Shown piece by piece: positions 17,870-26,627 of a DNA stretch of 64,000 nt (position 1 is the first letter of the stretch; each line of letters begins with the position of its first letter). Below the pieces are notes generated by a model, which made no database searches, was not told where the DNA came from, and saw only the letters and a list, made by a program, of their open reading frames with translations. The DNA is from Paenibacillus oceani (lineage in GTDB: Bacteria; Bacillota; Bacilli; Paenibacillales; NBRC-103111). The stretch lies in contig NZ_JACXJA010000053.1 in NCBI RefSeq assembly GCF_014705615.1, forward strand, positions 1 through 64,000, in the 5' to 3' direction. The position numbers and the translations under genes are program-made.

Positions 17870-18496
17870 ATGGGAGAGATCGTAAAAATTGCAATCAGCG
17901 CTCCGGTGCAGCTTGGCGGCAGCCTGTTCACACCCAAACAGCTTGGACTCATCAGTCATCTGCTCGGAGCGGAAGCCAAAGTGGAAATGACGCCGTTCAA
18001 ACAGTTGTATGCGGAAGTGCCGGTGGAGAAGCGTGATATGATCCAGGCCGAACTGGAGCAAAGCGGACTGGAAGTTAATCCTGCGGGCTTTGTCACCAAA
18101 AGCCTGATCGCCTGCAATTTTTGTAAAGGCGCTGAAGAAGCCGGGCTGGCGGCAGCCAAAGCTTTAAACGAAGCGACCGCTGGTATATCGACACCTGTGC
18201 CGCTTAAAATCGGATATGCTGGCTGTGCGTTAGGGACAAGTGAGCCGCTGATTAAGGACATCAGCGTGATTAAAATGCGCGATACGTTCGATCTGTACGT
18301 GGGCGGCGAATCCAAGGGGCTGAAGCCCGCGTTTGCGAAACGGCTTCATTCCGGATTGAAAGAAGAACAATTGGTTCCTGTAGTCATCGCCATCATTGAC
18401 TTCTATAAGGAACATGCCAAAGGCAAAGAGAAGTTCAGCAAGTTCGTAGACCGCGTGACCCTGGAGCAGTTGCACCAAATCACAGCATCGGCGTGA
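17870..18496 (+). CDS. Nitrite/sulfite-reductase-like Fe-S protein
   Basis: Cytosolic protein of 208 residues resembling a half-unit of siroheme nitrite/sulfite reductases. A ferredoxin-like N-terminal domain (to about 75, with VEMTPFKQLYAEVP) precedes a Cys-bearing region: IACNFCKG with Cys82 and Cys85, and GYAGCALGTSE with Cys119. Only three of the four cysteines usual for the siroheme-linked 4Fe-4S cluster are visible, so catalysis is doubtful. It sits 18 bases after the lipoprotein gene and 25 before the second HMA gene, so it is almost certainly co-transcribed with copA. Function in copper handling is unknown; a thiol-based metal or redox role is possible. Confidence 0.7.
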   Translation: MGEIVKIAISAPVQLGGSLFTPKQLGLISHLLGAEAKVEMTPFKQLYAEVPVEKRDMIQAELEQSGLEVNPAGFVTKSLIACNFCKGAEEAGLAAAKALNEATAGISTPVPLKIGYAGCALGTSEPLIKDISVIKMRDTFDLYVGGESKGLKPAFAKRLHSGLKEEQLVPVVIAIIDFYKEHAKGKEKFSKFVDRVTLEQLHQITASA

Positions 18497-18521
18497 CGCG
18501 CCAAGAAAGGAGGTGAACAGC

Positions 18522-18725
18522 ATGCAAGAGGCAACCGTTAAAGTACAAGGCATGTCTTGCCGTTCTTGTGTTCCGAGAATTGAAGGAGCCATCAACGCGC
18601 TTGGAGCGGAAGGCCGCGTTAATTTTGAACAAGGCACCGTCGATGTCCGGTTTGACGAATCGAAAGTTCAGATTTCCGACATTCAGGAAGTCATTCGTAA
18701 AAAAGGATATAACGTTGAGGCATAG
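18522..18725 (+). CDS. Second CopZ-like metallochaperone
   Basis: Single HMA domain of 67 residues with metal motif GMSCRSC near residue 11. The start is ATG 18522 behind AAGAAAGGAGGTG; the in-frame GTG 18513 lies within that Shine-Dalgarno. It differs from CopZ at the head of the operon (GMSCQHC), so the operon encodes two distinct chaperones plus the two HMA domains of CopA. It may serve a different partner, such as the Fe-S protein directly upstream. Confidence 0.9.
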   Translation: MQEATVKVQGMSCRSCVPRIEGAINALGAEGRVNFEQGTVDVRFDESKVQISDIQEVIRKKGYNVEA

Positions 18726-18761
18726 ATAGATGTAAGTTCACCATGTAAGGAGAATATAAAG

Positions 18762-19007
18762 ATGAACGAACCGGTAAAAATTAATACGATCCCAACATGC
18801 AGTGATTGCAACTTTGCCAAACGCTACTTTAAGGAAAATGACATTTCTTATACCGATTATAACTGCGAAGAAGACCCGAAATATCCGGAAGAAGTTTGGA
18901 ACCTCACCGGGAAACAGGTCGTGCCGACGATTGTTATTGGCGGCAAGGTATTTGTTGGCTTTGCGGAAAACCTGAATGAAATCAGCGACTTGCTGAAAAA
19001 ATCGTAA
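18762..19007 (+). CDS. Glutaredoxin-like thiol oxidoreductase
   Basis: Cytosolic thioredoxin-fold protein of 81 residues. The redox motif CSDC follows INTIPT near residue 13, the cis-proline is in VVPTIVIGGKVFVGF, and length and pattern match NrdH/glutaredoxin. It lies 36 bases after the second chaperone gene and ends the copper operon at a clear terminator. A likely role is to reduce protein disulfides or glutathione/bacillithiol-type adducts created by copper, or to load the chaperones; this is inference from context. Confidence 0.87.
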   Translation: MNEPVKINTIPTCSDCNFAKRYFKENDISYTDYNCEEDPKYPEEVWNLTGKQVVPTIVIGGKVFVGFAENLNEISDLLKKS

Positions 19008-19018
19008 TGCTTGCTTCC

Positions 19019-19051
19019 AAAAAGCAGCCCGCATATGTAGGGCTGTTTTTT
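19019..19051 (+). terminator. Terminator of the copper operon
   Basis: Stem AAAAGCAGCCC/GGGCTGTTTTTT with a loop of about 8 bases. The following 19052-19301 stretch is AT-richer and holds no gene I can support. Confidence 0.88.
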
Positions 19052-19301
19052 CATTCCTCGCGGCTCATAGTACGTAGGGGTCCTAGTATTGGCCCATATC
19101 ATTCCGGAAATCTTAAGGCATCCGAAAGTGGAATTTTTCCGGGATTGACCCCAATTGTTATATTTTTCAATTCCTTCTTGCTTTTCTTCCAAATTTCGAC
19201 TATTATTTGAAATGTTAAAAGGAAGTTGGGCTTTAGTTTGAGGAATAATCAAGCTATTGTCCTGCTGCTTAGAAATTTGGATTAATAAGGGAGCGTTTTT
19301 C

Positions 19302-19586
19302 ATGGAGCCGCAAATGAGCCATACGCAACAAAACGTTGCTATTGGCAACCAAACCGCGCCGGTCGTATCTTTTAAAGACTGGATGATTACCATTTTGTTA
19401 ATGGCAATTCCGATTGTAAACATCGTAATGTTATTCGTTTGGGGTTTCGGAGGCAATACGAATCCGAGCAAAGCCAATTATGCAAAAGCGGCTTTAATCT
19501 GGGTGGCCATCGGAATCGTACTTTACGTCGTCGTTTTTGTGCTTATTTTGGGCAGCATGTTTTCCGAGATGTCTTCTTATTATTAA
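19302..19586 (+). CDS. Small two-helix membrane protein
   Basis: Product of 94 residues starting at ATG 19302, 8 bases after AGGGAG; the reading frame extends further up without a ribosome binding site. A short polar N terminus is followed by two hydrophobic segments, about 24-46 (ITILLMAIPIVNIVMLFVWG) and 60-85, joined by a loop rich in Asn and Lys. I do not recognise a family with certainty. It is monocistronic, between two terminators. Confidence 0.75.
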   Translation: MEPQMSHTQQNVAIGNQTAPVVSFKDWMITILLMAIPIVNIVMLFVWGFGGNTNPSKANYAKAALIWVAIGIVLYVVVFVLILGSMFSEMSSYY

Positions 19587-19610
19587 TACCGGGGGTTCAT
19601 TGTAGAAACG

Positions 19611-19660
19611 GAAATAGAGGATGGTTAGTTCATGATATGAGCTAACCTCCTCTATTTTTT
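19611..19660 (+). terminator. Terminator of the small membrane protein gene
   Basis: Long stem AAATAGAGG-TGGTTAG pairing with CTAACC-CCTCTATTTTTT around a loop containing TCATGATATG. Confidence 0.9.
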
Positions 19661-19843
19661 GTATATAAGCAATATGAGCAATGACTTCAAAACTGGGCGC
19701 GTCAACGCGCCAGCCTGCACGGCCAAACGAGCTTCGACCGATCTTGCACAGATACTGACGTATCTGACAAAGAAAACGAAGCGGTTCTCCTTTATGCTAT
19801 AGCTGAGCTCGAGACTCGAATCAATCAAAAAGGGGTGGCTGCA

Positions 19844-21223
19844 TTGAAACGTCAATTGCCAAGAGTAGCTCGAATGTCAGGAGAACAGCCTTCCGCCGCG
19901 AACCGGCGAATCCGGCTGGCCGTACTGCCGCTGGTTGTCGCCGTAGCGCTTACGGCCTGCAGCACGAATAACGGACAACAAGCAGACCAGGGAGGCAAGC
20001 CGAACGTTCCCGAGGTACGTGCGGACGAGCCGGCTGAACTCGTCTTTCATTCCAATAACGGCGATTCGGAGGATGCGTTCAACAGCTTGTTCGGAAACGC
20101 GCTGCGCAAAAAGTTTCCGAATTACACGATCAAATATATCCAGCAAAAAGCGGGGCAGACGCTGCCGGAACTGCTGGCGCAAAACCAGACGATCGACATT
20201 TTGTTCGCCTCCGCGCCTTACATTTTCGGTTTGCTGATGGACTCGGAGCTGCAGTATGACATGACCGAGTTGATCAAGAAGCAGGGAGTCGATCTGAACA
20301 AGTTCGAGCCGACGCTGATTGACGGAATCCGGGCGTCTGGAGACGGTAAAATGTATGCGCTTCCAGTTACAAATATGGTCCAGGTCATGTATTACAATCA
20401 ATCGATCTTCGACAAATATGGAATCGCTTACCCCAAAAACGGGATGACGTGGGACGAGACGATGGATATCTCCCGCAAGCTGACACGGAAGGACGACGGG
20501 AAGCAAATGCTCGGCTTCGCTTCTTCTCCGGCCCATATTTTGCGCGGCAACCAGCTCTCGAAGCCGTATCTCGACCCGGCTACCGACAAGCCGACCTTTC
20601 AGGACGACGCATGGAGATCGCTCCTTCAGCTGTTTTTCGTTAATCCCGGCTCGGACGAAGGCTACAAGAGCCGGGTGAGCGGGCTGAACCGGCTTCCGAC
20701 CTGGAGAGAATTTACCGACACGCAGGAGATCGGCATGTTCGTGTACAACTCGCAGTTCCCATTCACCGTGCCGAAAGATATCGGGAAGGTGCAGTGGGAT
20801 CTCGTCTCGCTGCCGGTCTTAAAGGAGAAGCCGAAGATCGGCTCGGCAGCGACGCCGTTCACCATGGCGGTGACTTCGATGTCGAAAAACAAAGAAGCGG
20901 CGATAAAGGCGATTGATTATTTGGTGTCCCGGGACAATCAGCTCGATTATTCCAAGCGGGGGATCATGCCGGTTATCAACGACGAGGAAGTGAAGAAGGC
21001 GTACGGCAAAGAGTCCGATTTCAAGGATAAAAACTGGAGCGCGGTTTTCTACAACCAATACGCGCCGATGGCCAAATTCTCCAGATACCATCTGAAGGTG
21101 GAGAGCATTCTGAATACCGTTCCGCTGGATGTGATGCTCGGCAAGAAAGATCTGAACACGGCGCTGCGCGAAGCGGCGGAGGCGGCGGAGAAGACGATCG
21201 CCGAAGTGAAGCGGGGCCGCTGA
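19844..21223 (+). CDS. Extracellular solute-binding lipoprotein (orphan)
   Basis: Family 1 solute-binding protein of ABC sugar importers, about 460 residues. The likely start is TTG 19844, 8 bases after AGGGG (GTG 19835 is the alternative). After a basic leader of about 25 residues comes a hydrophobic stretch ending in the lipobox VALTAC. Typical family parts follow, such as YALPVTNMVQVMYYNQSIFD and NGMTWDETMDISRKLTRKDD. No permease or ATPase gene is adjacent; the next gene encodes a secreted beta-helix protein. The binding protein may serve an importer elsewhere or act in sensing. Confidence 0.9.
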   Translation: MKRQLPRVARMSGEQPSAANRRIRLAVLPLVVAVALTACSTNNGQQADQGGKPNVPEVRADEPAELVFHSNNGDSEDAFNSLFGNALRKKFPNYTIKYIQQKAGQTLPELLAQNQTIDILFASAPYIFGLLMDSELQYDMTELIKKQGVDLNKFEPTLIDGIRASGDGKMYALPVTNMVQVMYYNQSIFDKYGIAYPKNGMTWDETMDISRKLTRKDDGKQMLGFASSPAHILRGNQLSKPYLDPATDKPTFQDDAWRSLLQLFFVNPGSDEGYKSRVSGLNRLPTWREFTDTQEIGMFVYNSQFPFTVPKDIGKVQWDLVSLPVLKEKPKIGSAATPFTMAVTSMSKNKEAAIKAIDYLVSRDNQLDYSKRGIMPVINDEEVKKAYGKESDFKDKNWSAVFYNQYAPMAKFSRYHLKVESILNTVPLDVMLGKKDLNTALREAAEAAEKTIAEVKRGR

Positions 21224-21303
21224 CTGCCGGTCCGGCATGACGACAAGGGTCGGATCGGATAACCGTGTGGTAGCGCCAATTCCTAATCAAGGAGGCTCTG
21301 TTC

Positions 21304-24300
21304 ATGAAGATATTTCGGATCAAGACGATTTGCCTGTTATCGTTGCTTGCATTGGTTTCAAGCTTGTTCCCGAACGTTCCGATCAGCAGCACACAGACTG
21401 CCTACGCGGCAGGCCAGACGTATTACGTCTCTCCCGCCGGAAGTGATACGAATCCGGGCACGGAAGCAGCACCTTGGAAAACACTCACAAAGGCGGCGGC
21501 ATCGCTTCAGGCCGGCGATACAGCTGTCTTCGAAGACGGCGTGTACGAGATCAGCCAGACCATCAGGTTCGGAAACAACGGTGCGGACGGAGCGCCGATC
21601 ACGATCAAGGCGAGAAATAAACAGAACGCGAAGCTGATGTTTTCCAATTTGAACACGACATCCAAGTTTGATTTGACCAATAAGCAATATATCTCGATCG
21701 CCGATTTTGAGATCACGCAAGCTGTGAGCGGAACATCGAGCGGGGACATTTTCATCAGCATCAACAACTGCTTGGGCTGCACCATTAGCGGGAACTCGAT
21801 CCACGGCGCCGGCGGCAAAGCCGTTCAAGCGTTAAGAGGAAGCCATATCGCGGTTGTGGGCAACGAAATGTACGATTTTGTCAACTTTGCGGTGGTGTTG
21901 GCCAACATCGACCGTCCGGTCATCGCGGGCAATGAAATAAGCGAGGTGAGTACGGCCATTCTGGTGCCGGCGGGCACGCGCAGCGCGCAAATTTACAACA
22001 ACCGCATTGTCGCCGCCGAGAAATCGATGCAAACTGCCATCACGCTGGGCGGAAGCTACCCCGCTTCAGTGGCGTATGATCCGAACGGATACGAGACGTA
22101 CAACGCGGCTGCCTGGAACAACATCATTGTTGCCAAGCAGCCGGGGTTGATCCATACAGCCGTATCGTTCGCCGGAAGCGTGGACAGCGGTTTCTACCAT
22201 AACGTAGTCGTCGACGCCACATACGGGGTTCGCTTCACGAAAGGCGGCGGATCGACGGCGGGTTGGGCGCCGGTCCCGACTTCGTCGAAGGTTTACAACA
22301 ATATTTTCTCGGGCTGCACGGCCGGCGCCGTCAGCCTGGTCACCACGCCGGCCGGCTACTCGCACGACTACAACCTGTATCACAGCTGTGCGAATGTACC
22401 GGTCGAGCCGAATGGGGTTTCCGGAGATCCGTTATTTGTAGACCGGCTAAGTGACTGGCATCTGCAGTCGGACAGCCCGGCCATAGGCAAGGGAACGAAT
22501 TTGAACGTATCCGGATTTTATGGCGAGCTGATGGACGTCTACTTGGATTACGACGAAATGATCCGAACGGAGAAGGTGAACATGGGGATATACGCATACG
22601 CTTTGCCAGAGGTGGGAGAGGTTTTGTTCACGGAAAACTATGAGAACGGCGACGGGGCCTGGACGGAACAGACCGGAACGATGCGGATTGTCGAGGAAAC
22701 CCCGGGCGGCAACAACGTGTTTACCGACCCGAATGCTTCTTCCGCAAGCGGAATCTCCCGTTCCTATGCCGGCTCCATGGACTGGATAAGCTATCAGATG
22801 GACACGAGAGTGAAGTTTGACCAGTTTCATTATCCGACGGGCTGGTTAACGTTGTACACCCGGTATACGAACATTAACAACTACTATTTGCTGGAGATTC
22901 AGGGGAGCCCGGACAAGGGCTATATCGGGCTGAAGAAAAAGGTGGCCGGAACGGTCACTCCGCTGCAGGAGAAAACGAACTGGTATCCTCCAGTCGGCGA
23001 ATGGATCGATATACGCTTCGTCGTAAACGGCACGGAGATTCAAGTGTTCGTCAACGGCAAGCTGGAGTTGAGCGGTTCGGACAGTCAACTGAAGAATGGA
23101 GCGATTGCAGCGGCGGTTTACCGGGCAGATATCCGGATTGACGATATAAGCGTAGCCAAGATCGATGCTCCCGCAGGGTCGGGCGACCCGGGACCGAGTA
23201 CCGAACCCGGCGGCACCTATTATGTTTCCCCGACCGGGTCCGATATGAATCCCGGGACGGAAGAGAAGCCGTGGCGGACGATGGCGAGAGCGGCGCAGTT
23301 GGCGCAGCGGGGGAATACCGTTATTTTTGAGGATGGCGTCTATATCGAGACCAGTCCGGCCGTTTTTACGCAAGGCGGCAGAGAGAACGAACGAATCGTG
23401 TTCAAAGCGCGCAACAAGCATCAAGCTGTGATCCGCTTCCACGATTTGCCGTCAAGGAAGGTCGTCCTGATCGATACCCCTTATATTACGATTCAAGATT
23501 TTGAGATGACGCAAAACCGGCGCGGGACCGACACCTCCGATATTTTCATCCAGGTGCGGGAAGGTTCGCATCACGTGCACGTCATCGGCAACAAAATTCA
23601 TAACGCCTTTGAGGAAGGGGTCAAAGGGTATCTGGTCTCGGATTATTTGGTCGAAGGAAACATCATCTACGATATGGATCACGAAGGCATCGATTTCGTC
23701 AATGTCTCGTCCAGCACGATCCGTAACAACGAGATTTACGAGGTCGGACGCGTCGGTCTGCTGGCCAAGGGCGGCTCGTCGGACATCCGGATCTACAACA
23801 ATTACATCCACAACCGCAATGTGAATATGTCGACCGGTGCGATTTATTTGGGCGGCGCGACCGGTTATAACTCGACACGCGACTATAGCGTAAACGGCTT
23901 CGAAGCTTGGAACATGGTCGCGTTCAATAATATCGTTGTGGCTGAAAGCCTGAACGGAACTTCCAGTATCAACAACGGTATCGCATTCGCGGGCAGCAAG
24001 GACAGCGCGGCGTACAACAATATCGTGATCGGCACGAGAAACGGCATCTATTTAATCAACCCGCGCAACACGGCGCCCACTGTCGGCTGGGATTGGGACC
24101 CGGACAACATCAATCCGGTGTTTATGAACAATATCATCATGAATACAACGGACAATGCGGTTATTTCTGCCGGGACGAGGCAGCCGATCAATCTGGTGCA
24201 TGATTACAACCTGTACTACAACAATGCCAGATTGCCTGCGTTAACCGAGCCCAACGGCGTATATGACAATCCGTACTTTGTCGACCCGGATGAACGGAAC

Positions 24301-25242
24301 TGGCATTTGAAAGAGGGCAGCCCGGCCATCGGCAGCGGTAATGCGATCCCGGGATTCGCCTTGCTGGGCGGGGGAACGATCGACATTTCCGCAGATTATG
24401 ACGGGGTTCCGAGAGGGAATGTATGGGATATAGGCATCTACAGAAACGGCACCCACGTGCCGACCGGGCGGCCGACGACGACGATGAATGCTGCAGGACG
24501 GCAGGGGGACAACGGCTGGCACGTCGAGACCGTCACCGTCACGCTTGCAGCAGAAAACGGCGATTTCCCTGTTGCCGCCACCCAGTACAAACTGTCTGTA
24601 GTCGATCAAGTATACGGCGGTACCCGGCCGGTAACGGACGGATATATCGGATATACGTCCCCGATCGTTGTGACGGATGGCGTGTACGGTCTGACTTATC
24701 GTTCGGTAGACGTGCTGGGGAATGCGGAGGAGGAAAAAACGGCCTGGCTGCGTGTCGATCGGACGGCGCCCAGTCTGAATCTGCTGTTAAACGGCAGCTC
24801 GCTTGAGGAAGGGATCAACCTGGAGGCAGGCCAGCACTATTTGATCGAGTCTGTGACGGCCGACGAACTGTCCGGTATTGCCCGGACTGCGCTTACCATC
24901 GACGGAACTTCCCATGAAGGCGGCAGCCTCGCCTGGGAAGCTTCCCCGGGCAGTCATACCGTTGTGGCAACGGTGACGGATGCTGCCGGCAATGTGACCG
25001 AGAAGCGTATCAGCTTCAGCGCGCTCGTGTCGTTTTCTTCGCTGCAGAAGCTAATGGAGCAAGCTCATAACGCGGGAACGATCGAACAATCGTTGTATAT
25101 GCAGCTGCGCAACCGCTTGGAGCAGTCCAGACTCCAGATGGACCATTTCTTGAATCATCTGAATCAGGCACAACCGCAAAGCATTCCGCCGGAACTGAAG
25201 GTGAAATTGGAACAGCAGGCCGACAGGATGATCGGCGATTAG
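21304..25242 (+). CDS. Secreted double beta-helix protein with FIMAH-like tail
   Basis: Exported protein of 1312 residues. A signal peptide covers about residues 1-36. Two right-handed parallel beta-helix domains of the DUF1565/pectate-lyase type follow, each opening with YYVSP-GSD-NPGTE-PW-T: about 40-430 and 638-1050. Between them is a jelly-roll-like domain (about 440-615) and a Gly/Pro linker. Near the end lie Ig/OmpL47-like beta units (about 1060-1240) and a helical C-terminal segment (SLQKLMEQAHNAGTIEQSL onward) resembling a FIMAH domain. A polysaccharide lyase, epimerase or binding role is plausible; the catalytic residues are not certain. It follows the orphan binding-protein gene by 80 bases. 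Confidence 0.85.
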   Translation: MKIFRIKTICLLSLLALVSSLFPNVPISSTQTAYAAGQTYYVSPAGSDTNPGTEAAPWKTLTKAAASLQAGDTAVFEDGVYEISQTIRFGNNGADGAPITIKARNKQNAKLMFSNLNTTSKFDLTNKQYISIADFEITQAVSGTSSGDIFISINNCLGCTISGNSIHGAGGKAVQALRGSHIAVVGNEMYDFVNFAVVLANIDRPVIAGNEISEVSTAILVPAGTRSAQIYNNRIVAAEKSMQTAITLGGSYPASVAYDPNGYETYNAAAWNNIIVAKQPGLIHTAVSFAGSVDSGFYHNVVVDATYGVRFTKGGGSTAGWAPVPTSSKVYNNIFSGCTAGAVSLVTTPAGYSHDYNLYHSCANVPVEPNGVSGDPLFVDRLSDWHLQSDSPAIGKGTNLNVSGFYGELMDVYLDYDEMIRTEKVNMGIYAYALPEVGEVLFTENYENGDGAWTEQTGTMRIVEETPGGNNVFTDPNASSASGISRSYAGSMDWISYQMDTRVKFDQFHYPTGWLTLYTRYTNINNYYLLEIQGSPDKGYIGLKKKVAGTVTPLQEKTNWYPPVGEWIDIRFVVNGTEIQVFVNGKLELSGSDSQLKNGAIAAAVYRADIRIDDISVAKIDAPAGSGDPGPSTEPGGTYYVSPTGSDMNPGTEEKPWRTMARAAQLAQRGNTVIFEDGVYIETSPAVFTQGGRENERIVFKARNKHQAVIRFHDLPSRKVVLIDTPYITIQDFEMTQNRRGTDTSDIFIQVREGSHHVHVIGNKIHNAFEEGVKGYLVSDYLVEGNIIYDMDHEGIDFVNVSSSTIRNNEIYEVGRVGLLAKGGSSDIRIYNNYIHNRNVNMSTGAIYLGGATGYNSTRDYSVNGFEAWNMVAFNNIVVAESLNGTSSINNGIAFAGSKDSAAYNNIVIGTRNGIYLINPRNTAPTVGWDWDPDNINPVFMNNIIMNTTDNAVISAGTRQPINLVHDYNLYYNNARLPALTEPNGVYDNPYFVDPDERNWHLKEGSPAIGSGNAIPGFALLGGGTIDISADYDGVPRGNVWDIGIYRNGTHVPTGRPTTTMNAAGRQGDNGWHVETVTVTLAAENGDFPVAATQYKLSVVDQVYGGTRPVTDGYIGYTSPIVVTDGVYGLTYRSVDVLGNAEEEKTAWLRVDRTAPSLNLLLNGSSLEEGINLEAGQHYLIESVTADELSGIARTALTIDGTSHEGGSLAWEASPGSHTVVATVTDAAGNVTEKRISFSALVSFSSLQKLMEQAHNAGTIEQSLYMQLRNRLEQSRLQMDHFLNHLNQAQPQSIPPELKVKLEQQADRMIGD

Positions 25243-25283
25243 GGAACGCCCGAAGGAACAACGGGTTGGTCACAGCGAGTGAG

Positions 25284-25319
25284 AAGGGATCGTCGGGCAA
25301 ATCGCCCTGACGGTCCCTT
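25284..25319. terminator. Hairpin between convergent genes
   Basis: AAGGGATCGTCGGGC pairs with GCCCTGACGGTCCCTT around AAATC. The T-run is weak. It lies between the beta-helix gene and the convergent AraC gene and probably serves both. Confidence 0.65.
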
Positions 25320-26296
25320 TACATGTGTTCACCCCGCTCGGAAAAATCCGAAAGCTGCCGCGAACCCGAAGGCTGCTTGCGGCGAATGTTGGATTGGACG
25401 GTTTTCGCATACTCCGTCGGCGTCATGCCGGTCGCCCGCTTGAAGCATTTTGAAAAATAATGGACGCTGCTGTAGCCCAGCTTTTGCGCGATTTCCGTAT
25501 AATTGTACGATTCCTCGCGGATGGCCTCCTTCGCTTCGTCGATTTTCAACAAGCTGAAGTAGTGCATGATGCCGATTCCCATCGCCTGCTTGAAGAGCAC
25601 CTTCAACTGGGTTTTGCTGATGAAGAACTGCTCGCTAATCTCGTCGAGCGTCAAGTTCGCGGCCACGTTTCGTTTCATGTAGCCGACGATGTCTTCGATC
25701 AGCTTGCCTTTCTGATTCTCCCCTGCCGCCATCAACGCTTTCAGCGCCCCGGCTGGAGCGACGGCATTAACGCGGCGCAGCAGCTTGATCAGGAACAGCT
25801 CCAGATACGCGATGATCATATGCTCGCAGCCGAAAGGAGCTTGCTTGTTTGTGCCCAGTTGCGGATAAAACAACGTGTCGATCGGCGGGTCGAACGCTTC
25901 GAAGCCTTCCTTCAGCAGCTCCGTCAGGATGTACAATTCGTCTTTCTCCAGACGAAACAGCCGGTTGCCAAGCTGGGACATGCACGGAGCGGAAGCGTCG
26001 AACGTTACGATCATCACATTGGTCGCCGTTTTGGCTCCTCCGGAGTGAAAGGCGTTCGGCTCGTAGAAGATCAGGTCGCCTTGGGTCAGCTCAATGCGGC
26101 AGCCGTCCAAAAACAGTTCAAGCGCCCCTTTGTCCACATACAGCATTTCCCAGAAGTCGTGCTTTTCCCCGGTGCTGTAAAAGCTTTTGGACAGCTCGTA
26201 GTAGTGGAACGTGTACAGCCGGTCGATCGAAAACTCCCGCTGCAGCTCGTACCGGCTCCGCCCTTCGATCACGCGTTCTTTCGCCGTTTCCGTCAT
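25319..26296 (-). CDS. AraC-family regulator
   Basis: Transcription factor of 325 residues from ATG 26296 (GGTGGGG just upstream); the reading frame extends to 26422 without a better start. The N-terminal half is cupin-like (KHDFWEMLYVDKGALELFLD, then NAFHSGG), typical of sugar sensing. The C-terminal half has two helix-turn-helix motifs (LTLDEISEQFFISKTQLKVL and YTEIAQKLGYSSVHYFSKCF) ending in the AraC signature GMTPTEYAK. It is convergent with the beta-helix gene and divergent from the SLH-repeat gene, so either may be a target. Confidence 0.92.
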   Translation of the reverse strand: MTETAKERVIEGRSRYELQREFSIDRLYTFHYYELSKSFYSTGEKHDFWEMLYVDKGALELFLDGCRIELTQGDLIFYEPNAFHSGGAKTATNVMIVTFDASAPCMSQLGNRLFRLEKDELYILTELLKEGFEAFDPPIDTLFYPQLGTNKQAPFGCEHMIIAYLELFLIKLLRRVNAVAPAGALKALMAAGENQKGKLIEDIVGYMKRNVAANLTLDEISEQFFISKTQLKVLFKQAMGIGIMHYFSLLKIDEAKEAIREESYNYTEIAQKLGYSSVHYFSKCFKRATGMTPTEYAKTVQSNIRRKQPSGSRQLSDFSERGEHM

Positions 26297-26627
26297 ACGA
26301 CCCCACCACTCGTTTAGTAACGTTCGAGTCGATTTTATCACGGCGGTCAAATGGTGGGCAATCGCTTGGGGGCTACTAGCATTTGTTACCCTCCGGAAAT
26401 ATCTCCTCCGCCAGCATGGCATTCCTTATCGTAAAACATGTAATTTTGTCGTAAATATGCAGGAATCAGGTGTATGTTGTCGAATGTAATTCTTCTTGTA
26501 TATGACGCTGGTTTCGCTAATAAACGGTGCACTGGGGACAGCGTCAAAATGGATGGACTCAAGGAGGGATTCAACTCATTTTTGGGAATGAAACTTTTTT
26601 TACTTTGCTATCGAGGAGAAACCCGTC

